Source: Dentipellis sp. KUC8613 (lineage: Eukaryota; Basidiomycota; Agaricomycetes; Russulales; Hericiaceae). Taken from it: a stretch of DNA of 39,679 nt. Shown piece by piece: positions 12,123-21,925 of the stretch. The stretch spans positions 1 through 39,679 of the forward strand of contig NSJX01000093.1 of assembly GCA_002286715.1 (NCBI GenBank), written 5' to 3'. The notes under the pieces were generated by a model. That model searched no databases. It saw only the letters and a list, made by a program, of their open reading frames with translations, and was not told the DNA's origin. The stretch's first letter is position 1; every line of letters starts with the position of its first letter. A program made the position numbers and the translations under genes.

Positions 12123-12232
12123 GCTCTCCGTGAACCGTCCACGTGCACTGTCACGAACCTTCGCTCTCCGTGAGCCCGTCTCGCTCTCCGTGAGCCTTCC
12201 TTGCTCTCCGTGAGTCCTTCGCTCTCCGTGAG
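12123..12232 (+). repeat. Short tandem repeats GCTCTCCGTGAG
   Basis: Five copies of GCTCTCCGTGA(G/A) begin at about 12123, 12163, 12183, 12203 and 12220, with spacing 40, 20, 20 and 17 nt; a diverged copy occurs near 12281. The tract lies downstream of protease copy 1 and has no counterpart at the same place after copy 2, so it arose or was inserted after duplication, or was lost from copy 2. Confidence 0.8.
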
Positions 12233-12304
12233 CCTCGCACTCTTCGCGATCAAAATATCATTCTCTTCGACCGAACATGGCGCTCTCAGCGAGCCGTACG
12301 CCCT

Positions 12305-12357
12305 CTACAGTAATTGTTCCATGACGATGCCGAACTTCATATGATGTTCACCTGCGG
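12305..12357 (-). pseudogene. Fossil 3' end of MYND-protein gene
   Basis: Read on the minus strand this encodes AGEHHMKFGIVMEQLL then a stop. It matches the last codons of the decayed MYND gene that ends at 16129 (AGEHHMQFGIVMKQSL then stop). Homology stops abruptly at about 12357. It is best explained as the piece of the convergent neighbour carried along when the S53 region was duplicated. Confidence 0.75.
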
Positions 12358-13437
12358 AGGAAGAATTGAAGCTGGACGTTGGTTAGACTAGACGCCGATG
12401 TTAACAAACATATGTAAACAGTGTGAAGCGCCCTCCTCCTTCACGGTGAACGACTCTGTCGGCGACTAAGAAATGGACGGCAGGCTCATATCCGTTGGTA
12501 TGGGTCATTTCATGGTCTATGTATCGCTCTCGTCGATGGAGACGAGTTGAAAACACCCTGATAGTCTGTCCGCTGTTGTTATCTTTCGGATGTGGATAGA
12601 GTTACTGAAATATTTTTCGTAGGCCTGCATCTCTTCGATGCCTGTGCCCATCGGGAGATGAGAGAGTTGGAAGGTTCATGCTTTCAGTATCCAGGACTGC
12701 TCTCACCTCGCTAATTTCTCTACAAGAAACGTTTGTAGACCACGAGACAATGCACGCGTTGCCTTTCCCCAGTCATCTGCTCGAGCTGAGCCCGTCGGGT
12801 TCAAAGACCATCGTGCGATAATAGCTGATACTTGTATTGAATTGTCGCAAGCTCGCGAGCTCAGCCATATGGATACACGAGATATGTTGCCTTGGAAGAC
12901 CAGTGAGTGATTCTTGATGCACACCTATCACAAGTCTGATTACTCCGGGCGGATGACAGCAAACACGTTGACCCTGTTCCCTCATGATCTATCTGTTCTT
13001 ACAAGCAAAGCCTCACAAGTGCAAGAATCAAGCGTCCATAGGGCTCTGTATACTGCTGACGCCAGTACGGAATGCCCGGAGCATCTTTGCTTCCGGCCTT
13101 CGCCTCGCGCGTACTTGCTTCTTTGCCGCAGCCGCGGTAATTCTAACAGCGCTTAGGCAGGGACTTGTCGTGTGCTCAAGTCGTCGCCATCACAGCTTGC
13201 ACACTCCTTCTGCAACCACGTGTGAATTCTCCTTCTTCTGAGGCTTGACTGCGATACGTGGGTATCTACACCATGCGTCGAAGGCAACCTTCTCGGAAGA
13301 CCGTCTTAGAAATCTACGACTACATCCTCGGGATTCGTCCCATTGACCAATCTTGCTAGCTTCATGCTACTTCGTACGTAGACGCTATCCGACTGCCTCT
13401 GAAGGAGACCACATGGCTCTCAAACTGCGTGCTATGG

Positions 13438-13443
13438 TATAAA
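13438..13443 (+). promoter_or_regulatory. TATA box of S53 protease copy 2
   Basis: TATAAA about 66 nt before the ATG at 13509, equivalent to the element at 9522-9527 in the left copy. Confidence 0.6.
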
Positions 13444-13508
13444 GACTGTCGATCCAGCTTGAACGAGGGCAAGCGAGCTCCCGCTGGCCCTTCCTGAAGT
13501 CGTTCAAC

Positions 13509-15699
13509 ATGCTCTCCATCGCCTTTCTCTCCCTTCTTGCAGGCCTCTTTGCAAGCGCTGAAGGAGTGCCGCATGAGCGCCGCGACAACGCCCCGTCTGG
13601 CTTCGTCTTCACGTCTCCAGTGCCCCCGACGAATGTCCTGCCTTTTCGCCTCGCTCTCACCCCACAAGACTTCTCGGGCTTGGAGCAGGCGTTGTACTCT
13701 GTCAGTACTCCTGGTGATGCGCAATACGGGAAACATCTTTCTCTAGAAGAGGTACGTTTTGAATCCGTTTCTATCGACAGACTTTCGCTAGAAAAAGGCA
13801 GAATACTAATGCGTGATGATGCAGGTCCAGAAGTTTACTACCCCTACCTCGGCCACGATGGACGCTATTACATCCTTCCTTTCGGCGCACAACCTCACGC
13901 AGACGCGGCTGTCGAACGGGAAGAATTGGTTGAGCGTCAACATCACGGCGGGAGATGCTAATACACTCTTCGGCGCCAATTACAGCGTGTTCACACACCA
14001 GGAGACGGGGGAGAAAGTGATACGCACGCTTGAATACTCCATTCCTCAAGGGCTCGAGGGACACGTGCAGGTCGTCCATCCAGGAACGACGTACGTGCTG
14101 ATCGCTGACCGGTGATCTTTGGTCGTTGACGGGTCGTCCTGTAGATTCCCACAGCACATCAAACGGTCAAAGCCGAAGGCGATTCCGTCTCCACCGCCTA
14201 CCGCAACGTCGAATCACAGCACGCGCGCCAGTCTACCCTCATCATGCAACGAGAACATGACCCCAGCGTGCCTGCTGGAGCTTTACAGCATCCCAACCGC
14301 ACTGGCACCCTCTAAGGACAGCCGTCTTGTGGTGACCAGCTACATTGAAGAATACGTCAGCACGTCTGATTTGAAGGCATGTGCTTTTCCGCCCTAGCAC
14401 GCCGTCATGGATATCACTAACAGGGCTGCTGTGATTAGAAATTCCTCCAGCAATACCGTACCGACCTCGACCCGTCCACAACGTTCACACTTCAAACCGT
14501 GGCCGGCGGTCAGAATCCGCAGGATCCGAACGCGATCGGATCCGAAGGGGTAGGGTCTAATTGTCTCTCGGACCCGATGACATTGCTGACGCACAAGCAG
14601 GATTTGGATATGCAGATGACGGTTGGACTTGCTTCCGGTATCCCCGTCACTCTCCTTGCCACCGGAGACTCCGACCTGCTCGACCCTGTCGGCTTCATCA
14701 ACAGTATGGACGCCCTGCTCGCCGAGTCGAATCCGCCCCAGGTCGTGACTATCAGCTATGGGTGGGACGAAGACTTCATTTCCCCTGCTCTTTCTTCGTA
14801 TGTTTTTCTTTTGCACCCCACAAGATCACCGTCCATCTATTGACGGAAACGATAGGATGATCTGCAATTCATTCGCACAAGTCGGCGCGCGTGGCGTGTC
14901 TGTAATCGTTGCATCTGGCGATGGAGGAGTATCTGGTGGCCACTTTAACGATAGCTGCACTAGCAGTGACCCATTCATCCCCGCCTTCCCCGGTACATGC
15001 CCCTTGTGCGTCTACCTTCACCTTCATCTTGCTATCCCCTCATCCGCTAACTATCCTTTATCAGTGTGACTGCCGTTGGTTCCACAATCTACAACAACGA
15101 AACGGCCGCGTACTTCTCATCCGGCGGCTTCTCGAATCTCTTTGCTACGCCGTCCTACCAGTCGTCTTCGCCATATGTCTCCAATTACCTGAAGACCCTC
15201 GGCAACACGTATGAAGGGCGCTACAATGCCTCCGGGCGCGCGTTCCCGGACGTCGCTACGATCGGCGATTATGTGGCGGTTGTGTACCAAGGCTCGGACT
15301 TACAGCAGGCCGGCACGAGTTGCTCTGCGCCTATGTTTGCGGCTGTGGTAGCGCTGCTGAACTCCGAGCTGCTGGCTGCGGGGAAGAGCGTGCTTGGGTT
15401 CCTGAACCCGCTGCTGTGGTCAGGGAAGTTCGATGGCGCGCTCAATGACGTTACCACTGGTAAGCATGTCGTTCAATTCGGGATCGCACGTGCGAATTGA
15501 CTGATGATGATTTTTGGTGCATTGTAGGAAGCAACCCTGGATGTGACTCGAACGGGTTTTCGGCAAGTGCAGGGTGGGATCCGGTACGTGCAGTTCAGTA
15601 GGATGCGCGGACTATTTTTTAACTGGTCGATTCGTGCTATAGGTGACAGGCTTCGGAACCCCGAACTATCCGAAGATGAAAGCTGCTCTCGGCTTGTGA
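13509..15699 (+). CDS. Secreted S53 serine-carboxyl protease (sedolisin, tripeptidyl-peptidase-like), copy 2
   Basis: Nine exons with lengths identical to copy 1: 13509-13751, 13825-14090, 14145-14376, 14439-14549, 14601-14797, 14856-15005, 15065-15459, 15528-15583, 15643-15699; 568 aa. Signal peptide, pro-domain and catalytic domain are all present, with E283 and D287 (EGDLD), D372 (SGDGG) and S485 (GTSCSAP). Most differences from copy 1 are silent or conservative, such as I for E at SYIEEY and F for D at GGHFND. Intron 3 keeps the GC donor (AAG|GCATGT). Intron 5 is 58 nt here and would shift frame if retained, unlike copy 1. Both copies look functional. Extracellular protein digestion is the expected role. 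Confidence 0.93.
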
Positions 15700-16128
15700 A
15701 ATGCTCCTGCTTGGTGTAACCTCTTGTATCAATACTATGGCAGCTGCCTGAATTTTGCGTGATCCTGGTTCATTCGGGATTGCTCCTGCGCGGATAAAAT
15801 GTATTCAAAGTCCTTATATAAGATACTACAGTTTTCATGTAGGAAAGAGCCAACAAGCTCTCCCGAATCTCGCACGAGCTCCTCTGATTTTCAGTTCAAC
15901 AAGCGCGCCTGATTTTCACAAGCGTTAGAACCATCATTTATCAACCGCCAACGTTTCGACAAGGCAGGCTGAGAAGCTCACATTAATGTTCCTCCAAACA
16001 TGCGTGGATCTGATCCTTGCCGTCTTGACATTGACATTGTTCACGATCATCCCAGTCTCCTCCGAAGAGTCCAGGTATTCTTCTAGATCGGACTCCAACC
16101 CTGTTGCTCTGATCTTCTCGCTGTCCAT

Positions 16129-18017
16129 TCACAGTGATTGCTTCATGACAATGCCGAATTGCATGTGATGTTCACCTGCAGAAACCCAATATCCTATATA
16201 CGATGCTTTCTCATCTTCGGAATTCAGAACGAAGACATCATACGCTTCTGGGAGGCAAATGTAGTTGTTACGAACCCCGATTTTCGTGAGAGGTTCGTCC
16301 GGGAATTTTTGCATAGCGAGGCTACGCAGACGCAGCAGATTGTGACAAGCATCGCGGATGGCGATGTACCCAAGAAAGGTACGGTCTTTTTTCTTGAGAT
16401 TTGTTCCTGGAGATCAAGTCATAATTTTAGCATACGGGAACCGGTGTACGAGAACCACATACGGATGTGTTCCTCTTTCTCTAGCTTGCAATCTGCCCTG
16501 TGGCCTTTCTTCCACGCTGCGACCTGGCATTCCTTTGAGCAATAAAAAGTGACCTAAGAGCCCGCACATTTTTTGAGCCCCGGTTTCGGCGATCCGCGTT
16601 GACACTGAATATGTCCCGTAGGTCAATGAGCACGATAACGAAGGAAATGAGAACCGACATTATCGCAGGGTACGAATTGAGGTCCCATAGCGACGGCACC
16701 GCCCACACCATATCTTGAGCAGAGGTTGACACGCTCCATCGCCAAGCTTCTCATCTTGTTCCATGGATCCCGAATTGGGGATCGCTCAATCTTGATGCGG
16801 TTCTCCTGAGTCTCGGGCTTGAGCATCTCCGGTTCGACCGCCAGTAAGACTGAGTGATACACGAAATACGCAGGCAACGTGGCCTCAATCATCCTAAGCG
16901 GCGGCCATCACTTCACGCGCGTCCGCGCCTACTAATAGAAGACTGGTTGACGGAATAATGTTCACGAATGCTCGGAGTATCCCATCCTGTACGGCGACCC
17001 GTACATTCGTGCATCCGCTTTCAGCGTCGAATATGTTACTGACGCACTCCAGTACCTCGCCAATCGTATATATAGTGTCGGCATCTGGCAGCGGAGCCGC
17101 AGACATGCGCAAGAGTGCACGTGATGAGCTTGCCACCGCCCTTCGCCGGGATTGCACGCCGCACAGCAGCTTGAAGTGTCAATGTGTCCGGGTTGCGGGC
17201 TGTCAGCTGCCCCAGAACGGCGATGTATTGGTAAACGTGAGAAGGGTCTGGCGACGAGGGTTTGCTGAGCGCACGGTGAAGGCGCTCTAGAGCGATTGTA
17301 GCGACTGCACTTGCCTCACCACCCGCAATGCGCACAACTTCGTCAATTACAGGTCTTGTACCTTCAATGAGGATGTGGTAGAACGCAGCAGAGCAGACTG
17401 GAAGAGGATATATTGATTTTTTGGTCTCGAACTCCGATTCTTCGGAGAGCCAGAGGTGTGTAGCGAGCTCTGTGATTCCCGGTGTGGTGTCGTCCTTCGT
17501 GATGAAATATAGAACGGATGCGATGATTTCTAGCGATCGCCGGCTCTGTCCTCGTTCTTCGTATATGACGAGCTCATGTAGATCTTGACGAGAAATTTCA
17601 TCCACTTGAATACTCCTGGCCAGCTTTCAGAAATGGGCGGTTCGCGTCGCTTGGCTTTGAAATCGACAGAAGAAAATGCGGCGACAGCTGCCATGGCAGT
17701 CTCGGCATGTTCTGTCAAAGAGACAACACGCAGGCTGGGGCGAGAACCCGCTGCCCGTGTCACTTCCAGAGCTTTCGAATCAGAAAGGTGGGAGAGTGCC
17801 ATTTCTAGGACTTCTTGAGTCTGCAGCTGCGGTGCATCTGGAATGCAAGCAGTGATGATCTTGAGAGCCGCGATGTCCCCATCTCTGGCGGCCTTGATCA
17901 TCTTCAACGACTCGAATGTTAAGAAGGGATCAAAGGATATGGCAAAGCAGATACCTGTTTCGGCCTGCTCTGGACGCACTGCATATACTGCTCGTAGGCG
18001 TTCTCTATGGCCTCCAT
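16129..18017 (-). pseudogene. Decayed MYND zinc-finger protein with ARM-like repeats
   Basis: The ATG at 18017 (MEAIENAYEQYMQC) begins a first exon to 17955, then a 44- or 53-nt intron. Later pieces read in order: KAARDGDIAALKII, WPGVFKWMKFL, LEIIASVLYFITKDD, YIAVLGQLTARNP, GEVLECVSNIFD, LPAYFVYHSV, then a MYND finger and FPDEPLTKIG near the end. These match a large Agaricomycete family of helical-repeat proteins with a MYND finger. Frame changes occur near 17140 and 16898 where no intron fits, and possibly near 17540 (a 44-nt intron is an alternative). In the finger (CDN|C..KKCAGS-stop-VTFYCSKECQ) the fourth Cys reads Ser and the next codon is TAG at about 16533-16545. Introns near 16653-16600 and a 56-nt one near 16456-16401 restore the rest. 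The gene is probably dead, unless several sequence errors are involved. Confidence 0.72.
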
Positions 18018-18980
18018 TTTGACTCAACGTCTAGTGGTAAACGTAACCAGTCAAGTCCTGCTGTTCAAGTCAGCTGGAATCGTTGCCTCTAAGGTCTGAA
18101 ACGTACTGCGACAAGAACTTCAACGGAGTAGAATGTGTGATGCCTTAACTGTTGCCATGGACTTCTGCCACGACTAGGGCCCCGCCACCTCGAAGACGTA
18201 AGTCCGTGTCCGGCCCAAGCCGCGACTCAGCGCCGCTGGCACAATATTCGGTCGACATCTGCAGTCGTTCGAGTATACTGGCGTGCTTGAAACCCCTCTG
18301 TGTTCTCTACAACTATGCCACCATAATATAAATCCGATCGCGAAGCCTGCGGAGTACTCGCTTCAAAGCCAGTCACGATGCTGAAGCCGGAACTCTGGTC
18401 GTAAGTGCTGTAGGTGTTTTAGAGCAGCGAACACCATACGTCCATTCTCCCTGAGTATGAGCCCGCAAGGGATAATTCAGTGAACTTCCGTCAGACTGCA
18501 CTCGCACAAAGGCTCCTGTCCGCCGGCGTCCGCGGGTGGTGACTTATGATGAGGTAGCCGGAGTTGAAAAACTTGAGCGCGCCGACTCTGAGTCTCCAAC
18601 TCCCGGCAAGATGGCACATCTCGTATTACCGTTGTAGTGCAGACGACGTGGGCAAGGCGGCCTGAGTCCGGAGTTTTCTTACCGGCACATAGAAAGGCTC
18701 CAGCTGTGGGTGAGTGAGCTCGTTCGAGAAACGACCAAGACCCTGAGAACCCTGAGCGGTAGTCGTCAGCGCTGTATCGCAGAGCGTGCCGAGCCGCCCG
18801 ATACGGTCCTCACCCCAGAGCTCTAGAGTATCCTTCCGACGACACGTGCCGAGTTCCCTGCAGCTTAAATGCAGCGCGCGATGTCTGTGTTGTTAACAGC
18901 CTAGCATTTAATCCTCGACTCAGTTACATTGCCTTCTGCATCCTTTATCCTCGCCATTTGACCTTGGAACGAACAGTAAG
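18018..18980. other. Intergenic between divergent genes
   Basis: About 960 nt between the 5' end of the MYND pseudogene (minus) and the small secreted protein (plus). It should hold both promoters. A TATA-like ATAATATAAA occurs near 18325. No coding region is supported; a short ATG frame at 18379 followed by GTAAGT could not be extended. Confidence 0.45.
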
Positions 18981-19541
18981 ATGTTCACCCGAACGATCGC
19001 GACTATAGTCACGCTGCTCGCAATCCAGAGTATTCCGGCGTCTGCCGTACCTGTTAGGTGAGTGAGCACGAGAAAAGGCGACGCACCGGTGACTGATCGT
19101 CCTATGTCATCAGCGCTCCGGATGTTGAACCGATTGCGGACGTTCAGGTGCCGGGTCATCCTGGCTGGGGACTTAAAAAAGCGGTATGTCCTATTGAAAG
19201 ATGCGGGACTGTTCGCGCTGGGGTATCCTTGCCATTTCGTGCAGTACTGACTGTCCTACGCCCTTAGCGACTCGGACACCGGACCGATCCAGGTGCCAGA
19301 TCATCCTGGCTCGGGACTTGAAAGACGGTCTGTCCTGTTGAATGCTGCGAGGTAGACATGAATGCTAAACACCCGCACTGTACAGGGCTGATCAAGACTT
19401 AACTGTGGCACCCGCCGCCGCCCATAAGCACGCGGTACGTATGTCGGCCGTCCCATGTGCGTCAGAGATTGTTGGGTGCGTCATCCCGCTGAGAGACAGG
19501 AGACTCAGCGATTCCTGATCCATGTACGCAAAGAGGTCTGA
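18981..19541 (+). CDS. Small secreted protein with duplicated PxHPGxGL motif, candidate peptide precursor
   Basis: Exons 18981-19057, 19114-19183, 19268-19327 and 19386-19434 can be joined; a last exon to about 19541 is tentative. The N-terminus is a clear signal peptide (MFTRTIATIVTLLAIQSIPASA). Exon 2 encodes VQVPGHPGWGLKK and exon 3 IQVPDHPGSGLERR, so the motif is repeated and each copy ends in a basic pair, as in Kex2-processed precursors. The next exon encodes ADQDLTVAPAAAHKHA. Introns of 56 and 58 nt have good donors, acceptors and branch sites. Exon 2 ends in a run of six A, and with it the join to exon 3 is one base out of phase. One A fewer would fit, so this is a homopolymer error, a mutation or a different splice. 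No family is recognised and peptide release is inference. Confidence 0.5.
19143..19345 (+). repeat. Tandem exon duplication, period about 145 nt
   Basis: The block from CAGGTGCC at 19145 through the donor site and TGTCCTATTGAA reappears at 19290 with matching CAGGTGCC, CATCCTGGCT, GGGACTT and TGTCCTGTTGAA. Both exon and start of intron are duplicated, which explains the repeated peptide motif. Confidence 0.75.
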
Positions 19542-21131
19542 GGTGAGCAAGTGGTTGCGCGCGAGAGTGCCACTGACGGTCTAGATTAGTGATGATTGAG
19601 GTCGGGAAGCACGTAAACAGCTGGGAGCGACTGTGGAAGGCGGTCAGTGCGGTGAAACGCAGGAAAGAGACGTTGAGCTACGCGCCGTATTTGAAGATGA
19701 TGATACCAAATGGGTAGTTGAAACGAGCCCTGCGCGAGCGATTCAGCTCGCTGATGCCCTTGAGGATGAATTGATTCGAGAAGGGACCTCTGCGATTCGA
19801 GGGGTGGTTGAGGCACAAAAAGTGGCCATTCCGGGGTGATACGTCCGCAAAAGAAGTCCAACGTTATGGTTCCGAAGGAGAGTTGCCAACGAGCCATAAG
19901 GAGCAAGAAGCGGGAAGCGCGCGACGTTGAGCCGTTGGACAATCGCCAGAAACCGACATGCCGGCGCGCGTGTAGCTCGATTCTTGAGTCGTCGTTCTTG
20001 ACCGTTAGACTCGCCCATTCACCCACTGATTCTGAGTCTTCCGACATTGCACGAGAGATTCGGCGGCCCTACATCGGTGAACTCGCTAGCAGTAGGCGTC
20101 CCCTATGGAAGGTGAGCATCTCCGGATCCGCGAAAAGAGAAGAGAAAATGGTAGGCTCGAACCGGAATTGCGTCTTATAGTCGCTCCTCTCTGTCCCGCC
20201 AAACATTCACCGGAAATCTCAAAAGAGTGATACAAGAAGCGAATATGTGCCAGTAGCAAGCGTTGATCAGCAGCGCGACCCGGGCCGGCACCAAGACCAT
20301 GATTGCAGCAAAGCGTTTGTTTGTTCTTGTTGTTCAACGGCCTCGGATCATAACACGACCAAATAAGTAGTGTAAACGCGCAGGTGTGGCAACTGTTGCT
20401 ACCGTAATTCGTGGTAAGTCTATACTGTTGACTGTTCCATTTTCTTTCGGAATTGACCAGTTCAGTCGCGACGAGTACAGTATCGTATACCAGTAAGTTC
20501 AATTTCTTCCAGCTGTCGAATGGACAGATTCGCATAAACTTACTCCATTCTCCCGCACCAGCGATGCCAGCGCCAACAGTCAGCGCTCTAGGATTTACGG
20601 AATTAAGATGCGACGTGGCAGCAATATGAATCTCATCATGCTTCTCAGTCAACCCGGGCTTCGATGAGCGTCGCAGGTCCGGATTACACGCGTGTCTCAT
20701 GGGATGCGGATGGTTCAGGCCGTGCCAGTGTCTGCGTCCGCGCCGTGGGGAAGCTCGCCATATTGTAATCAATCGTGAAGGTGCGATATGCCTTCAATGA
20801 CTTTCCTCTGCATCCTCGAGCATGCGCTGCCGCTCGAGCACATGTGACGAGTGTGACGTCAGAGTCTGAGACCATCATGCCGATGGCAAATGTCTCATAC
20901 GTACGATCGCGAGTGAACGTTGTTGTAGACGTAGTGTGCGCGACTCGCATTTCGGCTTCCGTTATCCTATCTCCCACTGTTGCTGCTGACGCCCTCTTTT
21001 AGCTGCAATTACCCTAGAAGAAATTTTACTCAATATTCCACGCACCTTCCTGCCTGAGGACGATACCTCACCGCGCCGTAACACCAAAAATACGTCCTTC
21101 CAGGTGACGATCGGCATGTAATAGGCTTCTT
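19542..21131. other. Intergenic or degenerate, no gene recognised
   Basis: Open frames on both strands (153 codons at 19586-20047 minus, 228 codons at 20086-20772 minus, 68 codons at 19633-19839 plus) overlap each other and lack signal peptides or known motifs. The plus strand near 19588-19710 has a lysine/arginine-rich, coding-looking stretch that ends at a stop; it could be a decayed exon. I do not call a gene. Confidence 0.35.
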
Positions 21132-21502
21132 CCCCACACACACCACTTCCCCACACTCAGCCGCCCCTGCTGCCGACGGCCGTGCATCACGTACCAAGAT
21201 CAGGGACGGGAGGATGATGCAGACGGGCCGGGCGGCACGGGGAATCAGGCTACGTTTCTGCTGCAATGAAGGCGCGTGCGACTTGCCACTTGCGTGCCAA
21301 CTCGAGGCAGTATATTTCCTTACGGGCGGGCGCTGAGTACATTTAGACGCGAGCGTGCTGCCTGCTTTGGTACCGTTTGCTGGCGAGCTGAGAGATTTGG
21401 GCACGCAAGAGAAGCTTGTTGGGGGCTTCTCTGGCGAGTGACATGTCTCATTTCCTGGTCGACGACAACGAGGCACGTTGGGATATGTGGGGAAGTGTGG
21501 GG
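21132..21502 (+). promoter_or_regulatory. Possible Cre1/CreA carbon-repressor sites upstream of transporter
   Basis: Matches to the fungal carbon-catabolite repressor consensus SYGGRG occur as CCCCAC at 21132-21137 and 21149-21154 and as GTGGGG at 21487-21492 and 21497-21502. They form two close pairs, 10-17 nt apart, 424-794 nt before the ATG. Paired Cre sites before a sugar transporter are biologically sensible. Binding is not shown, and such hexamers are common in GC-rich DNA. Confidence 0.35.
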
Positions 21503-21863
21503 CAGCTGAGCGATGCCGAAGATCCGTTCATTTGTCTATTTCAAATTCGCTCAACTTACCCCGCAACATCGTCACTCGCATGCATCGTGTTGCTCAAACT
21601 TCAAGGAGGCCAAACGGACAGGGAGTGCCGTCTGAGAGCACAAATGCATAAACGGGAATAGGATTGCCGTTGGGCGTAGGGCAGCGGCAGAAGAGGAAAG
21701 AAGAGAAGAGAATATACGGGAGCAGTCGCGGGGCCGACGCGAACCACGACACCTGCCTTATGAGACGTGCATCCCCTGCGCCTGACCAGCGACGGACCGG
21801 GATGCCTCCGTGTTGGCGCCAGGAACAGAAGACGAGACGCGAGCGACCACGAGGACAAAAAAC

Positions 21864-21869
21864 TATAAA
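21864..21869 (+). promoter_or_regulatory. TATA box of MFS transporter
   Basis: TATAAA is about 57 nt before the ATG at 21926, within the range seen for the two S53 genes in this window. Confidence 0.5.
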
Positions 21870-21925
21870 GCCTCCTGCGATGATGGTAAGTCCCCGAGCG
21901 GCCCTCTCTCTCCTTGCGCTCATCC

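Larger units (their letters stand above)
8415..12357 (+). repeat. Left copy of about 3.94-kb tandem duplication
   Basis: Paired with about 12365-16180. Matching blocks include the far upstream flank (8420 matches 12365), the block with GTAGGCCTGCATC (about 8706 matches 12620), the proximal promoter (9165-9300 matches 13085-13225), the whole S53 gene (9593 matches 13509), the 3' flank (11780-12050 matches 15700-15970) and a final block 12305-12357 that matches 16129-16181. Coding parts look far more alike than flanks, so the duplication is not very recent. Confidence 0.85.
12365..16181 (+). repeat. Right copy of about 3.94-kb tandem duplication
   Basis: Direct-repeat partner of 8415-12357 with the same gene, promoter and 3' flank. 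Its right end overlaps the terminal codons of the MYND gene at 16129-16181, which appears to be the original position of that sequence. Confidence 0.82.

Noticed and set aside
12123..12232. CRISPR-like array
   Set aside because: Repeats are only 12 nt, spacers 5-28 nt and irregular, and the genome is eukaryotic; it is a minisatellite.
8415..16181. Assembly artefact as the cause of the duplicated S53 genes
   Set aside because: Introns, flanks and many silent sites differ between copies, and the breakpoint fossil has its own substitutions, so this is a true duplication.
17955..18027. Start of the MYND gene at MSQNGGHRER (18027)
   Set aside because: That frame begins at TTG; the ATG at 18017 in another frame joins by a short intron to the family-like sequence.
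19586..20772. Minus-strand frames of 153 and 228 codons as genes
   Set aside because: No motif, no conserved pattern and conflicting overlap with coding-looking plus-strand sequence near 19588-19710.
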